Positions 8,661-17,963 of a DNA stretch of 64,000 bases are shown here, piece by piece. The DNA is from Alloyangia pacifica (GTDB lineage Bacteria > Pseudomonadota > Alphaproteobacteria > Rhodobacterales > Rhodobacteraceae), in NCBI RefSeq assembly GCF_900116195.1, contig NZ_FOZW01000014.1, positions 1 to 64,000 of the forward strand. Direction: 5' to 3'. Both the position numbers and the translations under genes were made by a program. How positions within the stretch are numbered: the stretch's first letter is position 1; each line of letters opens with the position of its first letter. The notes beneath the pieces were generated by a model. It searched no databases and was not told the DNA's origin. It saw only the letters and a program-made list of their open reading frames with translations.

Positions 8661-8768
8661 GCGGGTCTCCTTGTGCGCAAGCACAGATAACCTCGCGGCG
8701 GCGGCTTCTCAATGGCGGAACTGCCCGACCCGCCGCCTCGTTGATCACGGTGCAGCGGAGGAGACGTG

Positions 8769-9257
8769 ATGATCGGGGAAATCCTGAACGAATTCAAAAA
8801 CACCTTCTCGGTGATCCCGCCCGCCGGTGCCTTTGCCCGGCTGTTGGCGGCGATCGTGCTGGCAGGGCTGATCGGCCTCGAACGCGAACGGCGCGGCAAG
8901 CCCGCGGGCCTGCGCACCCATATCCTTGTTTCGGTCGCGGCCTGTCTCTTCGTCCTGCTCGGGCTGGAACTGGCGGCGATGGACTTCGGCGGCTCGGACG
9001 AGCAGCGCAACGACCCTCTGCGGATGATCGAGGCGGTGACTGCCGGTGTCGCCTTCCTCGCTGCCGGGCTGATCTTCACCTCCGGCGGCAAGGTCCGCAA
9101 CATCACCACCGGCGCCTCGCTCTGGCTCGCGGGCGCGGTGGGACTGGGCTGCGGAGCCGGGCAGATGCCGCTCGCCGCGATGGCAACGGTGATCGTTCTG
9201 GTGGTGCTGACGCTGCTGCGCTTCGTCGAGAACAAGATGGGCTGGAGCGAGGAATAA
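8769..9257 (+). CDS. MgtC/SapB family membrane protein
   Basis: A 162-residue protein with four hydrophobic helices. It starts with a soluble stretch, then LLAAIVLAGLIGLERERRGKPAGLRTH, the MgtC/SapB signature, and GVAFLAAGLIFTSGGKVRNITTGASLWL. Family members help cells cope with low magnesium or affect ATP synthase; housekeeping relatives like this are of unknown role. I chose the ATG at 8769, six bases after GGAGGA; a GTG codon lies immediately before it. Divergent from yciB. Confidence 0.88.
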   Translation: MIGEILNEFKNTFSVIPPAGAFARLLAAIVLAGLIGLERERRGKPAGLRTHILVSVAACLFVLLGLELAAMDFGGSDEQRNDPLRMIEAVTAGVAFLAAGLIFTSGGKVRNITTGASLWLAGAVGLGCGAGQMPLAAMATVIVLVVLTLLRFVENKMGWSEE

Positions 9258-9269
9258 CCCCGCCCTGCC

Positions 9270-10646
9270 TTAGCGCGTCTCAAGCCCGGTCAGTGCCGCC
9301 GCGAACTCCTCGGGATCGAAGGGCTGCAGATCGTCGATCTGCTCGCCCACCCCGATGGCATGGATCGGCAGGCCGAACTTGTCGGCCAGCGCCACCAGCA
9401 CGCCGCCGCGCGCCGTGCCATCGAGCTTGGTCATCACCAGCCCCGAGACATCGGCAACCTGCTGGAAGATCTCCACCTGCCGCAACGCGTTCTGTCCGGT
9501 GGTGGCGTCCAGCACCAGAAGCGTGTTGTGCGGCGCGTCGGGATCCTTCTTGCGGATGACCCGGACGATCTTGGCCAGTTCTTCCATCAGATCCGAACGG
9601 TTCTGCAGGCGCCCGGCGGTGTCGATCATCAGAAGGTCCGCCCCCTCGGCCTGCGCCTTGGTCATCGCGTCGAAGGCAAGGCTGGCCGGGTCCGAGCCCT
9701 CGGGCGCGGTCAGCACCGGCACGCCGGCGCGGTCGCCCCAGATTTGCAGCTGCTCGACAGCGGCGGCGCGGAAGGTGTCGCCCGCGGCGATCACCACCGA
9801 TTTGCCCGCGGCGCGGAACTGGCTGGCGAGCTTGCCGATGGTGGTGGTCTTGCCCGAGCCGTTGACCCCCACCACAAGCACCACCTGCGGCTTCTTGGCA
9901 TAGAGCGGCAGCGGCTTGGCGACCGGCTCCATGATCCGCGCCACCTCGCCCGACAGCAGCTGCTTGATCTCCTGCGTCGAGACGCGCTTGCCGTAGCGGC
10001 CCTCGGCAATGTTCGAGGTCACGCGCAGCGCGGTATCCACGCCCATGTCGGACTGGATGAGCAGCTCTTCGAGGCTCTCGATCATCTCGTCGTCGAGGGC
10101 GCGGCGCACCACCGGAGCGGCCGGCTGGCCCTTGCCGAAGAGCCGCCCGATGAGCCCGCCACCACGTTGCTGCTGGGGCACTTCCGGCGTCTGAAGCGGT
10201 TCGGGAATCTCCAGCGGCGCAGGCATCGGCGACGGGTCCGCCGGCGGCATCACCGGGGCTTCCTGCGGCGCGGGCTGCGGATCGGCGGGCGGCGGCGCCT
10301 GCGGCGTTTCGGGTTCGGGTTGCGGCGCGGGCTCCGGCATCGGCGGCGCCTCGGGTTCCGGCGCCGGAGGCGTCTCCTGCGGCGGGGCGGGCGGCACCTC
10401 TTCCGGGGCAGGCGGGGTTTCGGGCGCGGGGGGCGGCGGTGTTTCAGGTGCCGGCGGCGGCACGTCGGGGCCGGGTGTCACCGGCGCGGGCGTTTCGGGC
10501 GCCGGAGTCTGCGGCACCTCCGGCGTTTCGGGAGCGGTGTCGGGCGCGTCTGCCGTGCCGCCCTCCTGGACAATCGCGTCCAGCCCTTCCTCGAGCTTCG
10601 AGGAGGATTTGAAAAGCTTGCTCTTGAGCTTGCCGAAGAAGGACAT
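9270..10646 (-). CDS. ftsY: Signal recognition particle receptor FtsY
   Basis: A 458-residue GTPase that docks SRP-ribosome complexes at the inner membrane for co-translational insertion. It begins MSFFGKLKSKLFKSS, a basic amphipathic membrane-targeting helix. An unusually long region rich in Pro, Ala and Glu (about residues 30-160) follows, then the NG domain. The G1 loop GVNGSGKTTTIGKLA is near residue 259, followed by DTFRAAAVEQL, DTAGRLQ and TKLDGTARGG. The low-complexity proline region is longer than in E. coli-type proteins of similar length and probably acts as a flexible tether. Divergent from the lytic transglycosylase gene. Confidence 0.97.
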   Translation of the reverse strand: MSFFGKLKSKLFKSSSKLEEGLDAIVQEGGTADAPDTAPETPEVPQTPAPETPAPVTPGPDVPPPAPETPPPPAPETPPAPEEVPPAPPQETPPAPEPEAPPMPEPAPQPEPETPQAPPPADPQPAPQEAPVMPPADPSPMPAPLEIPEPLQTPEVPQQQRGGGLIGRLFGKGQPAAPVVRRALDDEMIESLEELLIQSDMGVDTALRVTSNIAEGRYGKRVSTQEIKQLLSGEVARIMEPVAKPLPLYAKKPQVVLVVGVNGSGKTTTIGKLASQFRAAGKSVVIAAGDTFRAAAVEQLQIWGDRAGVPVLTAPEGSDPASLAFDAMTKAQAEGADLLMIDTAGRLQNRSDLMEELAKIVRVIRKKDPDAPHNTLLVLDATTGQNALRQVEIFQQVADVSGLVMTKLDGTARGGVLVALADKFGLPIHAIGVGEQIDDLQPFDPEEFAAALTGLETR

Positions 10647-10745
10647 TGGCCGGACCTCTCGCTGCCTTTGCTCTCACCTAATACGGGCCGCGCGTAGATA
10701 AAAGTGTGAGTTGACCTTTCCGCGCCGCGCGGCCTTCATGGGGGC

Positions 10746-11660
10746 ATGTTGCGGGCCGTGTTTTTCCTCGTCCTCCTGCTCGCCCCGCTCTCCCTGCGGG
10801 CCGAACCGCTCCATCCCCACGTCAGCCCCGTCGAACCCGGCACACTCTGCTCCCCCGGCGCCTTCGGTCCGGTGCAATGCATACGGCCGGCGCACTATGT
10901 CTACGACACCTGCCAGGCAATCGAACACTTCGCCCTCCGGAACGGGCTGTCGCCGGGCTTCTTCGCGCGGTTGATCTGGCAGGAAAGCCGGTTCAATCCC
11001 AATGCGCTCAGCCCCGCGAATGCACAGGGCATCGCCCAGTTCATCCCCTCGACAGCGAAGCTGCGTGGATTGAAGGACCCCTACAACCCTGCGGAGGCAC
11101 TGGAAAATTCCGCCGAGTACCTCGGCGAGCTAGCGCGCCACTACGGCAACCAGGGGCTCGCGGCGGTGGCCTACAACGGCGGCGAGGCGCGGGCCGATGG
11201 GCTGGTGGCGCGCCGCGCCGGGCTGGCACGCGAGACGATCAACTACGTGGTGCTGATCACCGGGCTCGCCGCCGAAACCTGGCGCGACACCCCGCCCGAA
11301 ACCCATGACTTCCGCCTGCAGGGGGACAAACCCTTCCGCCAAGCCTGCCACGAGCTGGCGCGGAATCGCACCCTGACCGCCTACCCCGAGGCGAAACCGC
11401 CGCTGCACCCCTGGGGGGTGCAGATGGCCTTCGGCACCACGCAGGACCGGGCGCTGGCGCAATTCCGCCGCCGCGCCCAGAGCTGTTCCGGCACTGTCGG
11501 CGGCGAGCAGCCCGAGCTGGTCTGGCAGAAGAGCCGCGCCAGCCCGCGCGGCGGCTACTGGATGGCGCGCCTCGGTCGCGACGGCCGCGGCGCAGCGGCG
11601 GAACTTTGTGCGACGCTCAGAAAATCGGGCTGCATCTGCGCCGTTTACAAAAATTCCTGA
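10746..11660 (+). CDS. Periplasmic lytic transglycosylase (SLT domain)
   Basis: A 304-residue exported protein. Residues 1-18 form a signal peptide ending LSLRA. The SLT core is around 60-170: IWQESRFNP with the catalytic Glu at 80, NAQGIAQFIPSTA, then AVAYNGGEARADG. Such enzymes cleave peptidoglycan between MurNAc and GlcNAc, forming 1,6-anhydro ends. The C-terminal half has paired cysteines and resembles a SPOR-like repeat fold (WMARLGRDGRGAAAELCATLRKSGC). Sits alone, divergent from ftsY. Confidence 0.88.
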   Translation: MLRAVFFLVLLLAPLSLRAEPLHPHVSPVEPGTLCSPGAFGPVQCIRPAHYVYDTCQAIEHFALRNGLSPGFFARLIWQESRFNPNALSPANAQGIAQFIPSTAKLRGLKDPYNPAEALENSAEYLGELARHYGNQGLAAVAYNGGEARADGLVARRAGLARETINYVVLITGLAAETWRDTPPETHDFRLQGDKPFRQACHELARNRTLTAYPEAKPPLHPWGVQMAFGTTQDRALAQFRRRAQSCSGTVGGEQPELVWQKSRASPRGGYWMARLGRDGRGAAAELCATLRKSGCICAVYKNS

Positions 11661-11827
11661 CCGCACAGAGCTTCACAAAAGCGACGTCAATCGGACAATT
11701 TTCCGACCTCTTGACCAAGTTAATGTCACATTAGCGACATTTTCGCCCTCAAGCGCCTCCGTGCCCCGACGCCCGGCGCGACGTCTTTCCGCTTTCCCAA
11801 GCGCCGCGCCTCTGGCAGGCTTGCCGC

Positions 11828-12220
11828 ATGATCCGGCTCCTTCTTTCGCTCGCCCTTCTCGCCTCGCCGCTCGCCGCCGCCCAGCCGATGAGCGCCGAGG
11901 AATTCGAGGCCTACGTCACGGGCAAGACCCTCTACTTCGGCAGCGAGGGGGAGGCCTACGGGGTCGAGGAATACCTGCCGGACCGCCGCGTGCGCTGGTC
12001 CTTCCTCGACGGCGAGTGCAAGGACGGGGAATGGTACGCCGAGGCGCAGATGATCTGCTTCGTCTACGAGGACATGAACGTACCGCAATGCTGGAGCTTC
12101 TTCCGCGAGGGCGGCGGGCTGCGCGCGGTGTTCCAGAATGACCCTGCCAACACCGTGCTCTACGAGGCGCAGCAGGACGACAAGCCGATGCTCTGCTACG
12201 GCCCCGACACGGGCGTATGA
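11828..12220 (+). CDS. Exported protein of unknown function
   Basis: A 130-residue protein with a signal peptide (residues 1-19, MIRLLLSLALLASPLAAAQ). The mature part is about 111 residues with four cysteines, including GECKDGEWY and PQCWSF, which could form disulfides in the periplasm. It looks like the small conserved exported proteins of Rhodobacteraceae without assigned function. It is a single gene followed by the repeat at 12261. Confidence 0.7.
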   Translation: MIRLLLSLALLASPLAAAQPMSAEEFEAYVTGKTLYFGSEGEAYGVEEYLPDRRVRWSFLDGECKDGEWYAEAQMICFVYEDMNVPQCWSFFREGGGLRAVFQNDPANTVLYEAQQDDKPMLCYGPDTGV

Positions 12221-12260
12221 GGCGCAGCGCCCCCGGTGGCCCCGCCTCCGCCGCTTCCAC

Positions 12261-12316
12261 ATGGTAAAAATATCCCGGGGGAGTCGCGCACAGCGCGGCG
12301 GGGGCAGCGCCCCCTT
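12261..12316 (-). repeat. Dispersed intergenic repeat, minus orientation
   Basis: Read on the minus strand this has GGGGGCGCTGCCCCC-type pairing, then a CGCGC hairpin, then CTCCCCCGGGATATTTTTACC. This is the same architecture as the copies at 15525, 39340 and 61787. It lies between convergent genes (hypothetical and xseA) and may end transcription from both sides. Confidence 0.6.
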
Positions 12317-12377
12317 CTGAATTCCCTGCCACAAGGTGCGAGGCGGCCCAGAGCCCCCTTCCTCGCCCACCGAGAAA

Positions 12378-13874
12378 TCAGAACAGGCTGCCCTGCTCCG
12401 GCCGCTTGGCGGTTTTCGATTTGCCCGTCCCGCCGCTTCCGCCGCCGATCTTCATCCGCCCATCGGCAAATTCGATCTCCAGACCCGCGGCCTCCTTGGC
12501 GGCGGCGGAACTGGTCAGCACCTGGCCGCCCTCGCCGCGCACCACCGCGTAGCCCCGCGCCAACGTGCCCTTGTAGCTCAGCGTCTGCAGCAGCCGGTCG
12601 AGCCCGTCGAGCCGGTCTCGCGGCGCCTCGACCCGGCGCGCGCCAGCATCACCCAGCCGCTTGCCGAGCGCCTCCAGCCGGTCGCGCCCGAGCGCGATCT
12701 CGCGCTGGATCGGACGGATGGACAGGCGGTCGGCACGACGCCCCAGCGCCTCGGCCCGGGTGGCCAGCATGCGGGTGAGCAGCCCGGGGCGCAGCGCGCC
12801 CGCAGGTTGCGACAGCGCCAGCCGGCGCCGGTCGACGCCACGGATCAGTGCCTGCGGCAAGCGGTCCGACAGCAGGTCGAGCCGCTGGCGTGGCTGGTCG
12901 AGAAGCGTTTCGGCGCGCGGCATGGCCCGGGCGAGATCACGCAGCCGCTGGCCGCGCACCTCCAGCCGGTGGGTCAACGCCCGCGTCAGCCGCATCTGCC
13001 CTTCGCCTGCCCGCGCCAGCAGCTCCATGCGCACCGGCACCGCGATCTCGGCGGCGGCGGTGGGGGTTGGCGCACGGCGGTCCGAGACGAAGTCGATCAG
13101 CGTCGTGTCGGTCTCGTGCCCCACTGCGGAAATCAGCGGGATCTGCGAAGCGGCAGCCGCACGCGCGACGATCTCCTCGTTGAAACCCCAAAGATCCTCG
13201 ACCGAGCCGCCGCCACGGGCGACGATCAAGAGGTCCGGCCGCGGCAGCGCGCCGCCCGGGGTGAGCTGGTTGAAGCCCTCGATCGCCCGCGCCACCTCGG
13301 GGGCGCAGGCCTTGCCCTGCACTGCGACCGGCCAGATCAGCACCTTGCGCGGAAACCGCTCGCGCAGGCGGTGCAGGATGTCGCGGATCACCGCGCCCGA
13401 AGGAGAGGTCACCACGCCGATGATCTCGGGCAGGAACGGCAGCGGCTTCTTGCGGGCCGGATCGAAGAGCCCCTCGGCCTGCAGCATGGCCTTGCGCTTC
13501 TCCAGCATCGCCATGAGCGCGCCGAGGCCCGCGGGACGCATGTCCTCGATGATGATCTGATAGCGCGACTGGCCGGGATAGGTGGTCAGCCGCCCGGTGG
13601 CGATGACCTCCATCCCCTCCTCGGGCTGCATATCGAGCTTAGAGGCGACGCCGCGCCAGACGATACCCGAGATCACCGATTTGTCGTCCTTGAGGTCGAG
13701 ATAGAGATGCCCCGAGCGCGGCCGCGAGATGCGCCCGAGCTCGCCGCGCACCCGCACGAAGCCGAACTCGCCCTCGATCACCCGTTTCACCGCGCCCGAA
13801 AGCTCGGAGACGGTGAATTCCGGCATATTGCCGTCGCCTGCGCCTTCAGGGGCGTCGTCTTCGAAGAGGTCCAT
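12378..13874 (-). CDS. xseA: Exodeoxyribonuclease VII large subunit
   Basis: A 498-residue subunit that, with XseB (not in the window), degrades single-stranded DNA from both ends. The N-terminal OB-fold is around residues 15-110 (FTVSELSGAVKRVIEGEFGFVRVRGE). The catalytic domain has ITSPSGAVIRDI-like VTSPSGAVIRDILHRL near 145, ARGGGSVEDLWGFNEE near 220 and SAVGHETDTTLIDFVSDRRAPTPTAAAE near 250. A long helical C-terminal region follows, ending in a Gly-rich tail. Confidence 0.96.
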   Translation of the reverse strand: MDLFEDDAPEGAGDGNMPEFTVSELSGAVKRVIEGEFGFVRVRGELGRISRPRSGHLYLDLKDDKSVISGIVWRGVASKLDMQPEEGMEVIATGRLTTYPGQSRYQIIIEDMRPAGLGALMAMLEKRKAMLQAEGLFDPARKKPLPFLPEIIGVVTSPSGAVIRDILHRLRERFPRKVLIWPVAVQGKACAPEVARAIEGFNQLTPGGALPRPDLLIVARGGGSVEDLWGFNEEIVARAAAASQIPLISAVGHETDTTLIDFVSDRRAPTPTAAAEIAVPVRMELLARAGEGQMRLTRALTHRLEVRGQRLRDLARAMPRAETLLDQPRQRLDLLSDRLPQALIRGVDRRRLALSQPAGALRPGLLTRMLATRAEALGRRADRLSIRPIQREIALGRDRLEALGKRLGDAGARRVEAPRDRLDGLDRLLQTLSYKGTLARGYAVVRGEGGQVLTSSAAAKEAAGLEIEFADGRMKIGGGSGGTGKSKTAKRPEQGSLF

Positions 13875-14243
13875 GCTGCTCGTCCTGCTCGTGTTGCCCC
13901 CAGACTAGCGGCACCCGCCGGCGAGCGAAAGGTGGTGCGCTCGAGGCGCCGAGGCGTTCGAGGCCCGCGTCATCTCGGCCTCTGCCGCCTTGTGGCAGCG
14001 CGGGCAGCACAGAGCGCAGGCCTCGACCGGGTCGCGGCTCTCGCTGGCCTTCAGCAGGATCGGGGCCCGCAGATGCACCGCATCGCCTTGGAGCACCGCG
14101 ACGCGACGCGGCGCCGCTCCGGCGATTCCATGCTGTTGTTACAAAGGCGCCTCCGCCTGCGCCCCGCGATCCCCTGACTTCTTGCCAGATCCCCCTGCCG
14201 CCGCTAGGAAGCCCGCGATCCTTACCTTGAGAGAGCGGGCCCC
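13875..14243. other. Intergenic stretch with a doubtful small ORF
   Basis: 369 bases between xseA and purD, which are divergent. On the minus strand an open frame (13905-14096) encodes 63 residues with CALCCPRCHKAA preceded by VHLRAP, faintly like an HNH zinc-binding core. It lacks a convincing start and ribosome binding site, so I do not call a gene. The purD promoter must lie in the right part. Confidence 0.4.
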
Positions 14244-15506
14244 ATGAACATCCTCATCCTCGGCGGCGGTGGTCGCGAACATGCCCTGGCCTGGGCGGTC
14301 ATGCAGAACCCCAAGTGCGACAAGCTGATCGTCGCCCCGGGCAATGCGGGCATCGCGCAGATCGCCGAATGCGCCACGCTCGACGTCGAGGACGGCGGCG
14401 CGGTGGCGGAATTTGCCGGGGAGAACGCCATCGATCTCGTCATCGTCGGCCCCGAGGCGCCGCTCGCCGCGGGCGTTGCCGACCGGCTGCGCGAGGCCGG
14501 CGTGCTGGTCTTCGGCCCGTCGCAGGCCGCCGCCCGGCTCGAGGCCTCGAAGAGCTTCACCAAGGAAATCTGCGACGCTGCCAAGGCGCCTACCGCGGGC
14601 TACGGCCATTTCACCGACGCCGAAGCCGCCAAGGCGCATGTCCGCACTCAGGGCGCGCCGATCGTGGTCAAGGCCGACGGGCTCGCCGCCGGCAAGGGCG
14701 TGATCATCGCCGAGACGGTTGAAGAGGCCGAAGCGGCCATCGACAACATGTTCGGCGGCGCTTTCGGCGGTGCCGGCGCCGAGGTGGTGATCGAGGAGTT
14801 CATGACCGGCGAGGAAGCCTCCTACTTCGTGCTGGTAGACGGGACCGACGTGCTGCCGATCGGCACCGCACAGGACCACAAGCGCGTCGGCGAGGGCGAC
14901 ACCGGCCCCAACACCGGCGGCATGGGCGCCTATTCCCCCGCCCCGGTGCTGTCTGACGAGGTGGCGCAAAAGGCGCTCGACGAGATCGTCAAGCCGACCA
15001 TGGCCGAGATGGCCCGCCGCGGCACACCGTATCAGGGCGTGCTCTATGTCGGCCTGATGATCGAGAACGGGCAGCCGCGTCTGGTGGAATACAACGTGCG
15101 CTTCGGCGATCCGGAGTGCCAGGTGCTGATGATGCGCCTCGGCGGCCAGGTGCTGGATCTCATCCACGCCTGCGCCGAAGGCCGGCTGGCCGAGGCCAAG
15201 GTGACCTGGGCCGACGATCACGCGATGACCGTGGTCATGGCCGCCGACGGCTACCCGGGGAGCTACGAGAAGGGCACGGTGATCTCCGGGCTCGAGGCAC
15301 TGCCCGAGGACAGCTTCACCCAGATGTTCCACGCCGGAACCGCCGAGAAGGATGGCAAGATCGTCGCCACCGGTGGGCGGGTGTTGAACGCCACCGCCCG
15401 CGGCGCGACCCTCGCCGAGGCGCAGGCCCGCGCCTATGCGCTGGTGGATTCCGTCGACTGGCCGCAGGGTTTCTGCCGCCGCGACATCGGCTGGCGCGCT
15501 CTCTGA
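14244..15506 (+). CDS. purD: Phosphoribosylamine-glycine ligase
   Basis: A 420-residue ATP-grasp enzyme making glycinamide ribonucleotide in purine synthesis. It begins [19 protein letters not shown], the nucleotide-fold entry of PurD. It has [15 protein letters not shown] near residue 144, [33 protein letters not shown] near 210 and [11 protein letters not shown] near 283, where Glu and Asn bind metal. Length is normal. The stop is followed by the inverted pair of dispersed repeats at 15525-15642. Confidence 0.97.
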   Translation: MNILILGGGGREHALAWAVMQNPKCDKLIVAPGNAGIAQIAECATLDVEDGGAVAEFAGENAIDLVIVGPEAPLAAGVADRLREAGVLVFGPSQAAARLEASKSFTKEICDAAKAPTAGYGHFTDAEAAKAHVRTQGAPIVVKADGLAAGKGVIIAETVEEAEAAIDNMFGGAFGGAGAEVVIEEFMTGEEASYFVLVDGTDVLPIGTAQDHKRVGEGDTGPNTGGMGAYSPAPVLSDEVAQKALDEIVKPTMAEMARRGTPYQGVLYVGLMIENGQPRLVEYNVRFGDPECQVLMMRLGGQVLDLIHACAEGRLAEAKVTWADDHAMTVVMAADGYPGSYEKGTVISGLEALPEDSFTQMFHAGTAEKDGKIVATGGRVLNATARGATLAEAQARAYALVDSVDWPQGFCRRDIGWRAL

Positions 15507-15524
15507 ACGACGCGCGGCGGAATC

Positions 15525-15642
15525 GAGGGGGCGCTGCCCCCGTCCGCTTGCGCGGACTCCCCCGGCGTATTTGGAAAGAGAAGAAGGCCAAGAGTCCCAG
15601 GCAAGCCGCGACTGTCCGGTCTTCTTCTCTTTGAAAATACGC
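15525..15642. repeat. Inverted pair of dispersed intergenic repeats
   Basis: The plus copy comprises GC hairpins (15525-15560) and a tail at 15565-15586. A second tail in opposite orientation lies at 15621-15642; the two 22-bp tails pair at 20 positions. A GCGCCGCAGGCGC hairpin follows the second tail. Head-to-head placement gives a long stem able to end purD transcription and possibly readthrough from the right. Confidence 0.65.
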
Positions 15643-15889
15643 GCGCCGCAGGCGCTCACGGCGCAGCCGTGAAATCAGGACCGCGACCGGGGCCGAGCTG
15701 GCATTCATCGGAAGTGGCATCGGAAGCGGCGGAGGCTGCAGGTGCCAGCGGTATCAGCACGCCAACGGCGCGGGATTTGCGCGTGGACCGCACCCCGTCT
15801 GAAAGCGCTGAACCCATCGTTGCGAGTTCCGCACAGGAGCAGGCGCACTGCCGGTCCTGCCCCGCACGGATCGCGCTTCCGGAGCGCGC
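15643..15889. other. Intergenic stretch
   Basis: About 250 bases between the repeat pair and the cyclo-ligase stop codon. No gene or strong signal is seen. Confidence 0.4.
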
Positions 15890-16453
15890 TCAGCCGGCGG
15901 GCGGCGTGATCACCCCGGTCGGCGTCACGATCATGTCGAGCGGTGCGTCGGTGGGCTCGAGCGGGATCTGCCCGGCGTCCTGCGCGTCGTAGGCAAAGCC
16001 GATGGCCAGCGTCGGCCGCGCCGCGCGCAGCACCTCGAGCGTGCGGTCGTAAAAGCCGCCGCCGTAACCGAGCCGGTGACCGCTGCGGGTGAAGGCCAGC
16101 AGCGGCACGATGAGGATCTCTGGGGTGAGGAACTCCGGCGCCTCGGGGATCATCGCGCCGAAGGCGCCGGGCACCAGCGCCATGTCCGGCTCCCATCGGG
16201 CGAAGCGCAGGGGCGCGCCCGCCGCCTCGATCACCGGGATCGCCACCGGACCATGCGCCGCCGCCTCGGCCATGGCAGGCAGCGGGTCGATTTCGGAACG
16301 GATCGGCATGTAGCCCGAGAGCGGCACGCCGCGATAGCCGGCCAGGACCGCGCTCAGCATCCCTGCCCCGGCGCCGGTATCTTCGGCATGGGCCGCCTTC
16401 CGGCGCAGGGCGGCTTCGGCCCGGGCGGCGCGCTTGGCGGCGGCGAGGCTCAC
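15890..16453 (-). CDS. 5-formyltetrahydrofolate cyclo-ligase
   Basis: A 187-residue enzyme that converts 5-formyl-THF to methenyl-THF with ATP, recycling an otherwise inert folate. The family signature GYGGGFYDRTLE is near residue 128, and PLSGYMPIRSEIDPLP is near residue 43. The N-terminus AAAKRAARAEAALRRKA is a typical basic helix. Its start overlaps the mgtE stop by four bases (ATGA), so it is the second gene of an mgtE operon. The YgfA/FAU annotation is secure from the motif. Confidence 0.93.
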   Translation of the reverse strand: MSLAAAKRAARAEAALRRKAAHAEDTGAGAGMLSAVLAGYRGVPLSGYMPIRSEIDPLPAMAEAAAHGPVAIPVIEAAGAPLRFARWEPDMALVPGAFGAMIPEAPEFLTPEILIVPLLAFTRSGHRLGYGGGFYDRTLEVLRAARPTLAIGFAYDAQDAGQIPLEPTDAPLDMIVTPTGVITPPAG

Positions 16454-17841
16454 AGCAGCACCGCCTGCGCGAGGCCGAGGAAAGCGAAGAAGCCGACCAC
16501 GTCGGTCACCGTGGTCACGAAGGTGCCGGAGGCCAGTGCCGGGTCGATCTTGAACTTGTCGAGCACCACCGGCACGGCGATGCCCGCCAGCCCCGCCACC
16601 ACGAGGTTGATCACCATGGCCGCGGCGATCACCACCGCCAGCATCGCACTGCCGAACCAGAGGAATTCCAACACCCCCATGACCAGCGCGAAGCTGAGCC
16701 CGTTGATCAGCCCGACCATCAGCTCGCGGGTGATCACCCGCCAGACGTTGGAGCTGGTCAGGTCGCGCGTCGCCAGGGCGCGCACTGCAACGGTCAGCGA
16801 CTGGGTGCCGGCATTGCCACCCATCGAGGCGACGATCGGCATCAATACGGCGAGCGCCACCAACTGGCCGATGGTGTCTTCGAACTGTGCGATTACCAGC
16901 GAGGCAAGGATCGCCGTCATCAGGTTCACCGCAAGCCAGGGCAGGCGCTGGCGCGTCGTCTCGAGTACGCTGTCGGAGATGCGGCTCTCGTCGCCGACGC
17001 CGGCGAGGCGCAGGATGTCCTCCTCGTGCTCCTCGTCGAGCACGGTCATCGCGTCGTCGATGGTGATCACACCTACCAGCCGCTCGTTCTCGTCGACCAC
17101 CGGGGCCGAGATCAGGTGGTACTGGTTGAACATGTAGGCGACCTCGGATTCCGGCCGGGTCACCGGGATCACGTTGAAGGTCTCCTCGACCAGCGACTTC
17201 AGCAGCACCTCCCGGCGCGACGCCATGAGCTTGCCGAGCGTGACATTGCCCACCGGGCGCAGCTTCGGATCGACCAGGATGATGTGGTAGAACTGCTCGG
17301 GCAGATCGTCATTGCTGCGCAGGAAGTCGATCGCCTCGCCGACGTTCCAGTGCTCGGGGGCCATGACCACCTCGCGCTGCATCAGTCGGCCGGCGGAATA
17401 CTCCGGATAGGTCAGCGATTTCTCGACCGCGACCCGGTCGCTGTCCTCGAGCACGTCGAGGATGGCGTCCTGCTGTTCCTGGTCGAGGTCTTCCAGAAGG
17501 TCGACCACGTCGTCAGAGTCGAGTTCGCGGACCGCGTCGGCCAGGACCTCGGGTGTCAGCCCGCGGATCACCTCCTCGCGGATCGACTCGTCGAGTTCCG
17601 AGAGGATCTCGCCGTCGAACTCCTTGTCGTAGAGCTTGATCAGCCGCATCCGGTCGTAGGCGTTGATCTGCTCCAGAAGGTCGGCGATGTCGGCGGCGTG
17701 CAGCGGCTCCATCAGCTCGACGAGCTGCTCGCGGTCTTCCACGTCCACGGCATAGAGGATCGCCGAGACCACCTTGCGCTCGAGCGGGTTGGTCTCGTCG
17801 TCCTGAGTTTCTTCCGCCGGGTTTCCGGTCTCTTCGCTCAT
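16450..17841 (-). CDS. mgtE: Magnesium transporter MgtE
   Basis: A 463-residue Mg2+ channel. The cytosolic MgtE N domain spans about residues 30-145, rich in Asp/Glu (LDSDDVVDLLEDLDQEQQ). Two CBS domains follow (about 150-270), then five membrane helices (about 300-463). PIVASMGGNAGTQSLTVAVRAL in the membrane part is the pore signature. In known members Mg2+ binding by N and CBS domains closes the pore. It overlaps the cyclo-ligase by four bases. No Mg-responsive leader was recognised upstream. Confidence 0.96.
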   Translation of the reverse strand: MSEETGNPAEETQDDETNPLERKVVSAILYAVDVEDREQLVELMEPLHAADIADLLEQINAYDRMRLIKLYDKEFDGEILSELDESIREEVIRGLTPEVLADAVRELDSDDVVDLLEDLDQEQQDAILDVLEDSDRVAVEKSLTYPEYSAGRLMQREVVMAPEHWNVGEAIDFLRSNDDLPEQFYHIILVDPKLRPVGNVTLGKLMASRREVLLKSLVEETFNVIPVTRPESEVAYMFNQYHLISAPVVDENERLVGVITIDDAMTVLDEEHEEDILRLAGVGDESRISDSVLETTRQRLPWLAVNLMTAILASLVIAQFEDTIGQLVALAVLMPIVASMGGNAGTQSLTVAVRALATRDLTSSNVWRVITRELMVGLINGLSFALVMGVLEFLWFGSAMLAVVIAAAMVINLVVAGLAGIAVPVVLDKFKIDPALASGTFVTTVTDVVGFFAFLGLAQAVLL

Positions 17842-17963
17842 GCCTGCCCCGTTGAATGCCGTTCGCGGAGACCTTAGGGGAATGCAGGAACGAGCAACAG
17901 AGGCGCATTGCGCTTGATCTTGCCCGCCCGCATCCTAAGGCGACCGCCGAAACGAGGACAAGC

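Noticed and set aside
13905-14096. Small HNH-like cysteine-rich frame between xseA and purD
   Set aside because: Only a faint resemblance to a zinc core, without a convincing start or ribosome binding site.
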